From: a bacterium
GTDB taxonomy: Bacteria > Krumholzibacteriota > Krumholzibacteriia > LZORAL124-64-63
Direction: 5' to 3'
Assembly (NCBI GenBank): GCA_024223715.1
Contig: JAAEOA010000187.1
Span: 1 to 47,319 of the forward strand
DNA length: 47,319 nucleotides
This document shows positions 15,457 to 23,852 of the stretch, in pieces (positions within the stretch are counted from its first letter, which is position 1; every line of letters begins with the position of its first letter). The notes under the pieces are model-generated. The model was not told where the DNA came from and ran no database searches. It saw only the letters and a program-made list of their open reading frames with translations. Position numbers and translations under genes: made by a program.

Positions 15457-17175
15457 ATGAAATCCCCATTGATCATGATTCTCTTGGGCGCCTGCTTCCT
15501 GGTCGCCTCATTTTCCTTTGCCAGTGAACCCCTGCGCCATGTGCGCATTGAAAACACCAATTCCCACGCCCTTGCCCGGCAACTACTCCGACAGGGGTTT
15601 GATGTTCTGGAAGGCTCCATCACTGAAGGTTCATTTGAAATAATTGCCTCGTCCGGCAGCTATCAGAATCTTATTGAGGCCGGTTATTCCCCTGAAATTC
15701 TGGCGGTTGGCCGTCCTTTCAGGGAAATTCAGGCTGAAAGACAAGCTGAATCCAGTGTTCCGATTGGGTATCCCGATCTGGATGAAATCATTTCCCAACT
15801 TACCGCCGCACGAACCAACTATCCGGACATCTGCCAATTGGTGGACCTGACCGAAACTTATGAAACACCGACCACCGTTGAAGGCCGACATCTATTCGCC
15901 CTGAAAATTTCAGACAACGTCCTGCTGGATGAAGACGAACCGGCTTTCCTCATGGTCAGCAACCACCACGCCCGTGAAATCGTCACTCCAGTGCTGGCTC
16001 TATATGCCATCGATCAATTGACCCAGGGCTACGGCTTGGACCCCGCCATTACCAGCATGGTTAACTCCAATGAAATCTGGATTGCCCCGGTTTGGAATCC
16101 TGACGGGTATTCCTATGTATTCAATACTGACAACATGTGGCGCAAAAACCGCCGGGTTTTCCCAGATGGAATTGGCGTGGACCAGAACCGCAACTATCCA
16201 CAGGGCTGGTCAAATGCCTGCTCGGGAAACGACGATCCGTCAACAGACATCTTTAAGGGACCAAGCCCCGCCTCAGAAGCCGAAACCCAGACCATGATTG
16301 CCTGGAGTCTGGACCGCCAATTTGCCATAGTTCTCGATTACCATTCGGCCGGACGGGAAGTTCTCCATGGGTATTCCTGCTGGGATCATCCTTTTGATGA
16401 TTATTACGAAGAAAGGGCCATTGCCCTTTCCAATGTGGCTGGATATGGAGGCGATCATCGTCCACCCTCTGCCGATGGTGAGCACTATCAATGGCAATTC
16501 GGGAAAATGGGAGCCCTGGCATTTCTGATGGAAACCCACACCCAATTCCAGCCTTCATACGGCTCAGCCCTTTCCGAAGCAGCCATGGTATGGCCTGGCA
16601 CCCGCTGGCTATTGCAACAGCCCATCCCCCTGAAGGGTCACGTCACCAACGCCTCTAATGGTGATCCCGTTGAAGCCATCATCTCCTGCCCCGGTATTAA
16701 CTTTGAACACGGAGAGACCCTTGCGTCAAACAGCCGCTTTGGCCGATTCAATGGTTTTTATCCTGACGGCTGGTACAGCTTTACTTTTGAGGCCGTAGAT
16801 CTGGAACCCTATGTTTCGCCCAGCACTTATGTAAGCCCCAGCTTTCCTGCCAACCTGAATGTAGCCTTGACGCCCTCTCTTTCCGGTATTGGGGAAACTG
16901 TCAACACGGGCGACGGCCTCTCTGTTGTTGCCAATTCCATTACTGGAATTCTTCACTACGAAATTGCCAAACCAAGCCAGGTACGCATTCAGCTTTATGA
17001 TGTGCGAGGCGCGTTGATGAATACACTTGTGCATGAGTATCAGATCGCCGGGCAATACGAAATCAGCTGGCCCAGGCAGAATGATCAGGGAATGGTGATG
17101 GCTTCTGGTATGTACTTCTTCAGGATTTCTGCTGGCGATGCGGTGCGTAGTGGGAAAGTTGTTTTGGTAAAATGA
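15457..17175 (+). CDS. Secreted M14 zinc carboxypeptidase with FlgD-like C-terminal domain
   Basis: A 572-residue exported metallopeptidase. It has a signal peptide (about 1-23), a propeptide-like region to about residue 103, and an M14 (carboxypeptidase A/T-like) catalytic domain from about 104 to 390. Zinc ligands are His171 and Glu174 (NHHAREIV) and His296 (LDYHSAGR). The substrate-binding stretch is VDQNRNYPQG, and the general base is Glu359 in AFLMETHTQF. A small carboxypeptidase-regulatory-like beta domain follows (about 397-460). The C-terminal module has VRIQLYDVRGALMNTL, ASGMYFFRIS and a final KVVLVK. It likely trims peptides outside the cell. AAGGAG lies ten bases upstream of the ATG. 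The gene is divergent from propeller B. Confidence 0.93.
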   Translation: MKSPLIMILLGACFLVASFSFASEPLRHVRIENTNSHALARQLLRQGFDVLEGSITEGSFEIIASSGSYQNLIEAGYSPEILAVGRPFREIQAERQAESSVPIGYPDLDEIISQLTAARTNYPDICQLVDLTETYETPTTVEGRHLFALKISDNVLLDEDEPAFLMVSNHHAREIVTPVLALYAIDQLTQGYGLDPAITSMVNSNEIWIAPVWNPDGYSYVFNTDNMWRKNRRVFPDGIGVDQNRNYPQGWSNACSGNDDPSTDIFKGPSPASEAETQTMIAWSLDRQFAIVLDYHSAGREVLHGYSCWDHPFDDYYEERAIALSNVAGYGGDHRPPSADGEHYQWQFGKMGALAFLMETHTQFQPSYGSALSEAAMVWPGTRWLLQQPIPLKGHVTNASNGDPVEAIISCPGINFEHGETLASNSRFGRFNGFYPDGWYSFTFEAVDLEPYVSPSTYVSPSFPANLNVALTPSLSGIGETVNTGDGLSVVANSITGILHYEIAKPSQVRIQLYDVRGALMNTLVHEYQIAGQYEISWPRQNDQGMVMASGMYFFRISAGDAVRSGKVVLVK

Positions 17176-17280
17176 AGTGAACGGCTACTCAAGTAGGGTA
17201 ACAACGTTCAGTTGTGGCGTTTGGTTAAAAAATGCTTCATTCGGCTATTTTTCAATTTAGTGGAAAATCGATTAGAATTA

Positions 17281-18444
17281 TCAGGCGCAGATATTTTTTG
17301 CCGCCCCCATTACCTCCTGAACAGTGACCCCAGCTGACAAAGCACATTTGCGGCAATCCTCAAATTCAGGAGCTTTCCTAACCCTGCCTGAGGGCAAAGT
17401 CACGCATTTTACCCGAATTTTTCCAAAATCCGTCTGTACTGTTTCAAATGTTCTTTTCAGAACTGTCCGCTCGGCTCGCCAGTATCTTAAGCCAATTGTG
17501 GTCGTTTCTTCGAGAATTAGATTCTTTAAAATCTGTAGATTTTCTTCCACACACAAAACTTCCAGACAATGCCCCGGGCGACCTTTTTTCATCACCAGAG
17601 GCGTCAAACTCAGATCCAACGCCCCGTTTTCGAGTAATAAATCCTGAAAGTGTTTTCCCAGTAATTCACCGGAAATATCATCCAGGTTTGTTTGAATCAT
17701 AAATATCTGTTCAGCTCCGGAATCATCTGTGGTCAGGCTTTGGCCAAGTCCAACCCGCAAGCAATTTGGCTGTTCGAAATCGCGCTTACCCGCACCATAA
17801 CCGGAAGCGGTCATGTTAAGGGTTGGCACAGTAAAACTCGGGTTAAGGGCCTTAAGAATTGCGGCACCAGTGGGTGTGGTCATTTCTTTGGCAATATTGC
17901 CGGGGAAAGAGGGCAATCCCTGCAATAACAACTCAGTTGCGGGAGCGGGAACCGGCAGTTTGCCATGGGCACAATGAACAAAACCGGAGCCAATGCAAAC
18001 AGGAAGCGAGACAACAGCTGAAAAATCCAGTTGATCCAGTAAAAGAGCCACCCCCACAATATCCATAATCGAATCCACAGCCCCTACTTCGTGGAAGTGA
18101 ACTTCTTCAATGGAAACCCCATGAACTTGTGCCTCGGCCTCGCCAACCAAGGTGAAGACACGGCGGGAAAAGTCCTTGGCTCCATCTGAAAGATCAGCAT
18201 TATCGATCATGGTCAGAATATTATGCAGATGACGGGCAACCGGCTCGGTATTGTCTTGGATATCAACTTTGAGGCAGCTGATTCCACATTTCTTCACTTG
18301 GTTAATTGAGATATTAACATCAGGGAACCCAAGAAGGCGGGGAAGATCCAGCAGCAACTGTTTGGGCGCCCCCAAATCCACCAGGGCACCAAGCATCATG
18401 TCGCCGCTGATTCCAGAAAATGGCTCAATTTTCAGCGTCTTCAT
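17281..18444 (-). CDS. larC: LarC: nickel-insertion protein for the pincer nucleotide cofactor
   Basis: 387 residues in one uninterrupted frame. In some lactobacilli larC is split by a programmed frameshift; that is not the case here. Family hallmarks are EPFSGISGDMMLGAL at the start, EVHFHEVGAVDSIMDIVG (about 115-135), the PVPAPAT segment, TTPTGAAIL and the C-terminal TNLDDISGE region. LarC inserts nickel, using CTP, into the dithiolated pyridinium nucleotide made by LarB and LarE, giving the nickel-pincer cofactor. The ATG at 18444 overlaps the larB stop as ATGA, so I prefer it to the TTG twelve bases upstream. It is the last gene of the operon; no strong terminator was seen downstream. Confidence 0.95.
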   Translation of the reverse strand: MKTLKIEPFSGISGDMMLGALVDLGAPKQLLLDLPRLLGFPDVNISINQVKKCGISCLKVDIQDNTEPVARHLHNILTMIDNADLSDGAKDFSRRVFTLVGEAEAQVHGVSIEEVHFHEVGAVDSIMDIVGVALLLDQLDFSAVVSLPVCIGSGFVHCAHGKLPVPAPATELLLQGLPSFPGNIAKEMTTPTGAAILKALNPSFTVPTLNMTASGYGAGKRDFEQPNCLRVGLGQSLTTDDSGAEQIFMIQTNLDDISGELLGKHFQDLLLENGALDLSLTPLVMKKGRPGHCLEVLCVEENLQILKNLILEETTTIGLRYWRAERTVLKRTFETVQTDFGKIRVKCVTLPSGRVRKAPEFEDCRKCALSAGVTVQEVMGAAKNICA

Positions 18445-19100
18445 TTGGTTTTCCAATCACAGTTCAGAATTCTGGCGGCGGCAATGGCAGCACCAAAGCC
18501 ATTGTCAATGTTGACAACCGTCAATCCATTGGCGCAACTGGCCAGCATGGCGTGCAGGGCGGTAGTTCCACCCTCTGCAACTCCGTAGCCAACACTGGTG
18601 GGTACGCCAATGATTGGTTGCCGCACCAGGCCAGACAAAACCGAAGGCAGCGCGCCCTCAAAACCGGCAATGCAAATTAACACATCAATTGATTCAATAT
18701 CAGGCATCACCGCATGCAATCGGTGAATACCGGCCACACCTTTATCAACGAAGATTCTGATGGGCATGCCCAGAAAATTCAAAACAGCGGCCGCTTCAGA
18801 CACCACTGGGGTATCCGAAGTGCCGGCTGCAATAATTCCCACGGTTCCGCATTTTTTGGGAGGTAAATTTTCCCCGCAAAGCAGAGTTCGTGAGATGGGG
18901 TCGTAAACACAGTTCTCAACCGTATCTACCAGGGTGGCACCTTTGGATTCCTGCAAGCGGGTGACCAAACAACTGGAACCACGTGCCTGGAAAACGTGAA
19001 GAATTTCCGTAATCTGCTTCACCGTTTTTGCTTCACCAAAAACAAACTCAGGAAAACCAAGCCGCTCTTCACGTTCGAAGTCTATGCTGTGAGTTTTCAT
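18441..19100 (-). CDS. larB: LarB: pyridinium-3,5-biscarboxylic acid mononucleotide synthase
   Basis: 219 residues. The C-terminal half is a PurE-like (AIR carboxylase) fold with TVGIIAAGTSDTPVVSEAA, GVAGIHRL, AGFEGALPSVLSGLV and IIGVPTSVGYGVAEGG. The N-terminal part has the LarB-specific LGFPEFVFGEAKT and VTRL segments. LarB carboxylates and hydrolyses nicotinic acid adenine dinucleotide, the first step of the nickel-pincer nucleotide pathway. Both junctions are ATGA overlaps, with larE upstream and larC downstream, which indicates translational coupling. All expected family motifs are present, and the length is close to that of characterised LarB. Confidence 0.95.
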   Translation of the reverse strand: MKTHSIDFEREERLGFPEFVFGEAKTVKQITEILHVFQARGSSCLVTRLQESKGATLVDTVENCVYDPISRTLLCGENLPPKKCGTVGIIAAGTSDTPVVSEAAAVLNFLGMPIRIFVDKGVAGIHRLHAVMPDIESIDVLICIAGFEGALPSVLSGLVRQPIIGVPTSVGYGVAEGGTTALHAMLASCANGLTVVNIDNGFGAAIAAARILNCDWKTK

Positions 19101-19909
19101 TTGAGGGCTCTGTTCATTTTTCCGGAAACAAATCCTTCCGGATCAATCTCGATGCGACTAAAACCGATTGCCTGAAAAGATTCCGATAGCTTTGATTCCT
19201 GCTGAATCAAGTCCGAAAGCTGTTCGGCAGGAACTTCGATTCGGGCATAACTGGTATGGTGCCGAACCCGGGAAACCGGGAATCCCATTTTTTCAAGCAG
19301 GTCTTCTCCCGCTTCAATCTGCTGTAGTTTCTCAGTAGTGATTTCATTGAAGTAAGGGACACGACTGCTCAAACAAGGGCTGGCTGGTTTCTCCCAGCAC
19401 TCCAGTTCAAAATGCCTGGCAATATCACGAAGCTGATCCTTGTTGATAGAACATTCAGCCAGCGGACCACGAACCTTGAATTGGGCAGCAGCCTGCAAAC
19501 CCGGCCGATAATCGGAGTGATCGTCCAAATTTTCACCACCAAGAATATGGTTGAAACCGGTACGTTGGCGCACCGTTTCAAGCTGAGTAAACAGCTCAGA
19601 CTTGCAGTGAAAACATCTGTTTTCAGGATTGCCCCGGTAATCGGGGTCATCCATTTCCATGGTATCGACAATTTCCAGGGGGATGTCGTGTTGCTGGGCA
19701 AACACGCGAGCACCCTTAAAATCTCTTTGCTTCAAACTGGAAGAATTGCCTACCACAGCCAGACAATTTTCCGCCCCAAGGAAACGACGCGCCAAAAACG
19801 CCACCAAAGAGCTGTCAATACCACCGGAAAATGCCACCACACATGACTCGCACTCGGTGAACCACTGCTCCAGTTTGTTGATCATTTCTGTTGTATTTTC
19901 AGATTGCAT
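19097..19909 (-). CDS. larE: LarE: ATP-dependent sacrificial sulfur transferase
   Basis: 270 residues with the PP-loop ATP pyrophosphatase motif FSGGIDSS (27-34), ENRCFHCKSEL (97-106), GENLDDHSDYRPGL (125-138) and KPASPCLSSRVPY (174-186). Cys179 aligns with Cys176 of Lactobacillus plantarum LarE, the residue that gives up its sulfur and becomes dehydroalanine. LarE adenylates and thiolates the pyridinium biscarboxylate. A GTG at 19951 would overlap the upstream stop as GTGA, but AAGGAA six bases before the ATG at 19909 gives a normal LarE length, so I chose it. Cys99 and Cys102 form a CxxC; a cluster-bearing LarE variant is possible but cannot be decided here. Confidence 0.95.
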   Translation of the reverse strand: MQSENTTEMINKLEQWFTECESCVVAFSGGIDSSLVAFLARRFLGAENCLAVVGNSSSLKQRDFKGARVFAQQHDIPLEIVDTMEMDDPDYRGNPENRCFHCKSELFTQLETVRQRTGFNHILGGENLDDHSDYRPGLQAAAQFKVRGPLAECSINKDQLRDIARHFELECWEKPASPCLSSRVPYFNEITTEKLQQIEAGEDLLEKMGFPVSRVRHHTSYARIEVPAEQLSDLIQQESKLSESFQAIGFSRIEIDPEGFVSGKMNRALK

Positions 19910-19947
19910 TTCTTTCCTTTTAACTTCAGACACCCAAACAGAGGGCG

Positions 19948-20790
19948 TCACTTTTGCAGTGATTCCAGGATGTTGACTGCGGCCTCAAAATCTTCAAAAC
20001 CGGCCACGCCCAACATTTGTTTCTCATCGCCAAGCAAGACAACTACCCCAGTGTAGGGGATTTCCCTCCAAATCAGTAATTCATCACCCTGGCGATTTTC
20101 AACAGTCCATTTGCCGCGCTTGTTTCCAAGAAAAGCCTGGCTTGGTTTCATTACAAAAAGCTGATATTCAACACCGTCAGCCAGCTCGTATGAAGCGTGC
20201 ATGCAATTGCGCAAATCGGAAATGCCAAGAAAGTCACGGCCGGCAAAAGCAACGGTTCCAGGCAGTCGATCTGCTTCCGGCAAGAGGGCCAACTGCGGGG
20301 GTAACTCGTCACTGCCGGGCAAGTTGGCGGCAACATCGGCCATGGCCTGGGTCAACAATTCGGCAGAAACATCATCACCCCCCACTTCCATCTTCACATA
20401 AAAACGATCCTTGAGCAGCAGAGCACGATAAGGCGGTTGCAGGATGGCAGCACCGCCAATTCCTTTCAACTGGTCGCCCGTCGCAGGTTTTTCGCGTTCG
20501 AAAATGCCAAAGGCTCCCAGGGAAGTCCCCATGTCGTAAACGCTGATGGTAAGGCCGCTGTCGCCCTTTTCCACATCCAAAACAATCAGTTCGCGGAACC
20601 CATAGGTCAGGAACAATTCCGCTGCCCCATTGATGTATTCCCAAAGGTTTTCCCGATCGTAGCGGTACTCCTGGTCCACAGCAGTCCAACCTGCAGGAAC
20701 CGGTACGTTTATCTGCTCAGGTTGGGCGACTGCCGTCGAAGCAGCCGCCATCAACACCAGCAGAATCATTATTCTTAAACTGATTCGCAC
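19948..20790 (-). CDS. Exported DUF6599-family protein
   Basis: 280 residues with a Sec-type signal peptide (about 1-22, STAVAQPEQ). It matches the pattern I associate with DUF6599: a GW....EY.YDRENLWEYINGAAELFLTYGFRELI segment near residues 34-70, then YDMGTSLGAFGIFEREKP and a mid-protein FAGRDFLG. No catalytic motif is recognised. Genes of this kind often lie next to DUF362, ferredoxin and aldo/keto reductase genes, as here. It begins with GTG preceded by AGGAG, nine bases after the aldo/keto reductase stop, and sits 38 bases before the chosen larE start. It is likely periplasmic; its role in the redox cassette is unknown. Confidence 0.75.
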   Translation of the reverse strand: MRISLRIMILLVLMAAASTAVAQPEQINVPVPAGWTAVDQEYRYDRENLWEYINGAAELFLTYGFRELIVLDVEKGDSGLTISVYDMGTSLGAFGIFEREKPATGDQLKGIGGAAILQPPYRALLLKDRFYVKMEVGGDDVSAELLTQAMADVAANLPGSDELPPQLALLPEADRLPGTVAFAGRDFLGISDLRNCMHASYELADGVEYQLFVMKPSQAFLGNKRGKWTVENRQGDELLIWREIPYTGVVVLLGDEKQMLGVAGFEDFEAAVNILESLQK

Positions 20791-20799
20791 TTCTATCTC

Positions 20800-22191
20800 C
20801 TATACCAAAGTTAGCAGGCCATGAGCTTCAAAGAGCTGAGCCTGAACCTGAACACCATGAGGACAAGCTTCAATGCAGGGAGCATTGCAATTCAAACACA
20901 CACCGGCCTGGTTCTGCACCAACTTGGCATATTTGCGCATGGCATGCTTTTCCCGTCCGAGTTTACGGTAATAATAGGCATACCGCAAAATGGTGCTGAC
21001 AGGTACTTGCTGATCGCAGGCACTAATGCAATCGGTACAGCCAACAATGCAATTTCGTGAGCGATAAACATGAGCGTATTCATCGAGGAAACGCAGTCCT
21101 GCACTGGACAGCTCAGTTCCGGTCAGGGGCAGAAATTTGTCCAGGCGGTCAAAGTTGGGCATCGATGGGCAAATGGTATGGGCATCGGGATTGCGCAACA
21201 CCCACTGATAGCTTTTGATGTCCAGCTCATCCTGAGATTTTACACCGTGTTTTTCGATGAAAGGCATGCTCTCGGCCAGGGATTTTTCATGCTCCGGTTT
21301 TTGCCGTTCCAGGTAAGTGCGAATGCGTTCAATGGCCTCTTCGCGGGTGGCCCCTTCATTTTCCAGATAATCAAACCAGCCCTGAACCAACTCGCTTGGA
21401 TTTTCAACATCCAAAACGGGGATTTCCAAAAGACCCGTGGCCGATTTCATTATGGTGGTGCCAATGTTCTTTTCCTTACAGGCGGCGAGCACCCTTTCAC
21501 CCTCGTCCTTGTTAACAAAACCGTAAGACAGCAACATGATATCGAAACGTCCATCGTAAACAGCTTTGTTCAAAACCGTGTCCATGGCGTCGGGTTCTTC
21601 ACCCCGGGGACCGTGACTGCTGATACCCACATGCTTCAACTTGCCTTCGGCTTTGAGCTTGTCACAGGCACTGTGGAACGGCTCATAGGTTACCTGATTC
21701 TGATCGCCAATGGCGTGCATCATCAGAGCATCGGCGTAAGGGGTCTTCATGCGTTCAAGACATTTATTAAAACGCTCGATGATGTTCTGTTCGTCGGGGT
21801 TATCATTAATTAGCAACTTGGTGACGATGAAAATTTTGGATCGGTCCATATACTGCATGGCAGCACCAATTTTGGTTTCCGAATCGCCATTACCATAAAC
21901 CTCAGCCGTATCAAACAGATTGATGCCGTGATCGTAGGCATAGCGCACCACGTTGGGGTCGGCAATTGAGCCACACCCCATACTGATATCAGACACCTTG
22001 AAGCCAGTGCGGCCAAGTATGCGATGCCTGGAGATTTTTGGTGTGGACGGAGTATCGGTTTTTACTTCTCCACCACCGGAAGCACAACCGGACAAAGCTA
22101 CCGAGCCCAGGGCTGCAACCCCTCCGGATGCAAGAAACTTACGGCGACTGATTCCGGATTTCGATTTCTTTTCAGGATTCTTCTTGCTCAT
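20800..22191 (-). CDS. Tat-exported lipoprotein aldo/keto reductase fused to a two-cluster ferredoxin domain
   Basis: 463 residues. The N-terminus has a twin-arginine motif, SRRKFLASGG (15-24), and a lipobox LSGC (Cys36), so it should be exported folded and lipid-anchored. The aldo/keto reductase barrel follows: GRTGFKVSDISMGCG, INLFDTAEVYGNG (catalytic Asp and Tyr), IFIVTKL (Lys) and ALMMHAIGD (His). The C-terminus carries two [4Fe-4S]-type sites, Cys381/385/388/392 and Cys432/435/439/443. AKR-ferredoxin fusions are a known group whose substrate is mostly unknown. NAD(P)H is not normally available outside the inner membrane, so electrons may arrive through the clusters (inference). AAAGGG precedes the ATG. 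It lies 14 bases after the iron-sulfur fusion gene. Confidence 0.93.
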   Translation of the reverse strand: MSKKNPEKKSKSGISRRKFLASGGVAALGSVALSGCASGGGEVKTDTPSTPKISRHRILGRTGFKVSDISMGCGSIADPNVVRYAYDHGINLFDTAEVYGNGDSETKIGAAMQYMDRSKIFIVTKLLINDNPDEQNIIERFNKCLERMKTPYADALMMHAIGDQNQVTYEPFHSACDKLKAEGKLKHVGISSHGPRGEEPDAMDTVLNKAVYDGRFDIMLLSYGFVNKDEGERVLAACKEKNIGTTIMKSATGLLEIPVLDVENPSELVQGWFDYLENEGATREEAIERIRTYLERQKPEHEKSLAESMPFIEKHGVKSQDELDIKSYQWVLRNPDAHTICPSMPNFDRLDKFLPLTGTELSSAGLRFLDEYAHVYRSRNCIVGCTDCISACDQQVPVSTILRYAYYYRKLGREKHAMRKYAKLVQNQAGVCLNCNAPCIEACPHGVQVQAQLFEAHGLLTLV

Positions 22192-22205
22192 TATTATCCC
22201 TTTCT

Positions 22206-23852
22206 CTAGAAAGTGTAGGAATCGCCACCGCCGGAGAGCATTGGCTGATTATCTGGGTTTCTATCTTCACCCGCGCTTACCACACGGATGGCGGCCAAAT
22301 CCTGGAAGGGACACTTGGTTTCACAAATGCCGCACCCGATGCAACGATCGGGGTCAACTTTGGGAAATTTCAGGGTCAGCACACTGCCGTCCCGCTGTTC
22401 CGCTTCCCTCATTAAAAAAGTGATTGCCTTGTCCGGGATAGGACAATGCTCCTCGCAGACAATGCATTCTCGTCCGTAAGCATAAGGCAGGCAACGGGTG
22501 GTGTCGATCACTGCCAGGCCAATCTTTGTTTTCTTCTTAACTTTCAGATCCAAAGGCTGGATAGCCTCAGTTGGGCACACCTGACCACACGCGTAACACT
22601 CGAATTCACACCAACCGATGGCCGGCACCAGCATGGGCGACCACAGTCCTTCCAAACCAGCTTCGCCCCAGGTTGGCTGCAGGCCACCTGACGGGCAGGT
22701 TTGCATGCACATTCCACAACTCACGCAACGATCCAGGAAATCCTGTTCCGGGCGGGAACCCGGCGGTCGAATGAGCTGAGGATTGTTGGTTATTCCCTGG
22801 GTCTGGGGAGTCATGCTCATCATGGCCAGGCCGCCGCCACCAACAGCCATGGATGTCAGAACCCGGCGCCGGCCAATGTCCATGGTTCCGCTGGAAGTAC
22901 TTTTCACCGGCAAGGTCCATTTAAAATCGAGGGCCTGGTTCTGGCAGGAATCGACACAGTTCCAGCAGCCAAAACACTCCGTAGCCAGCCACTTGCCCGG
23001 AAGTTCCGGTTGAGCCGCTGCGGGGCAGGATTTTGTGCATTGGCCACAGCTGTTACAAGCTTCCGGATCACTGACCAACCGTAGAAATGGACGCACTGAA
23101 AAAGTACCCAGCAATGCACCCAAAGGGCATATGTAGCGGCACCAGAATCGGTTGCGAACCAGGTTGAGAACCAGAACGGCAACAAAAATCAGAAATACTG
23201 GCCCGGTTCCGGAAAAAACCCGCACCTCGGTGGCAGTAACTGTATCCTGCCACCAGCGATATATGGGTTCACTAAAATCACGCAAATGCAAAGCACCAAG
23301 AGACGGGTCAGACAGATAAATCACGTTGGCGGCACTGCTCATCGCAATATCCAGAATGGGCAGAACAGTTAGCGCCAGACTACGATAAAGCAGCGAGAAA
23401 GGGTCGAGAACTCCCATCCATTGCGCTCCGGTGGCAGACATGGCCAGCATGGCAATGAGAACAAAGTATTTGGCCCTTTGCCAGCGACTGAACCCTTCCT
23501 GCCGCTTGGTAATTCGGCGAAAAAATCGACGCAGACTTCCTGTGATATTGTTCAAGGTTCCCAGAGGACAGAACCAACCACAAAAAACCCGGCCAAAAAC
23601 AACCGTTACCAGCAAAGTGAAAACAGCCAGCAGCGACAGACCTTCAAAAGTATGGGTTGCCAACCAGGTGCTGATCATTACCAGGGGATTCAGGTCGAAA
23701 AAGAAGGAAACCGGAGCTGTGGGTGCGGCAATATTGGCCGGCCGGTTGGCCGTCAACAATACCAGAAAAAGAACCAGGGCCACGGTCTGAACAAAACGTC
23801 TGATCCAGATAATTCGGCGGGCCCGTTTGTCTACACTACGCCCTCCTGTCAC
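22206..23852 (-). CDS. NapH-NapG-like membrane iron-sulfur fusion protein
   Basis: 548 residues. The N-terminal half (about 1-305) is NapH/CcoG-like. It has several transmembrane helices, the paired motifs FCGWFCPLG (Cys91, Cys95) and WCRYICPLG (Cys238, Cys242), and two [4Fe-4S] motifs (Cys266-276, Cys293-303). At 327-345 there is an internal twin-arginine-like segment, GRRRVLTSMAVGGGGLAMM. A NapG-like half with about four more clusters follows (Cys376-386, Cys415-426, Cys454-470, Cys504-514). In other bacteria NapH and NapG are separate proteins that pass quinol electrons to periplasmic enzymes. The fusion could wire clusters across the membrane (inference). It starts with GTG overlapping the DUF362 stop as GTGA; no other start codon lies close by. 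Confidence 0.9.
   Translation of the reverse strand: MTGGRSVDKRARRIIWIRRFVQTVALVLFLVLLTANRPANIAAPTAPVSFFFDLNPLVMISTWLATHTFEGLSLLAVFTLLVTVVFGRVFCGWFCPLGTLNNITGSLRRFFRRITKRQEGFSRWQRAKYFVLIAMLAMSATGAQWMGVLDPFSLLYRSLALTVLPILDIAMSSAANVIYLSDPSLGALHLRDFSEPIYRWWQDTVTATEVRVFSGTGPVFLIFVAVLVLNLVRNRFWCRYICPLGALLGTFSVRPFLRLVSDPEACNSCGQCTKSCPAAAQPELPGKWLATECFGCWNCVDSCQNQALDFKWTLPVKSTSSGTMDIGRRRVLTSMAVGGGGLAMMSMTPQTQGITNNPQLIRPPGSRPEQDFLDRCVSCGMCMQTCPSGGLQPTWGEAGLEGLWSPMLVPAIGWCEFECYACGQVCPTEAIQPLDLKVKKKTKIGLAVIDTTRCLPYAYGRECIVCEEHCPIPDKAITFLMREAEQRDGSVLTLKFPKVDPDRCIGCGICETKCPFQDLAAIRVVSAGEDRNPDNQPMLSGGGDSYTF

Noticed and set aside
17281-18444. Possible larC1/larC2 programmed frameshift
   Set aside because: The reading frame is continuous from ATG to stop with N- and C-terminal LarC motifs in the same frame.
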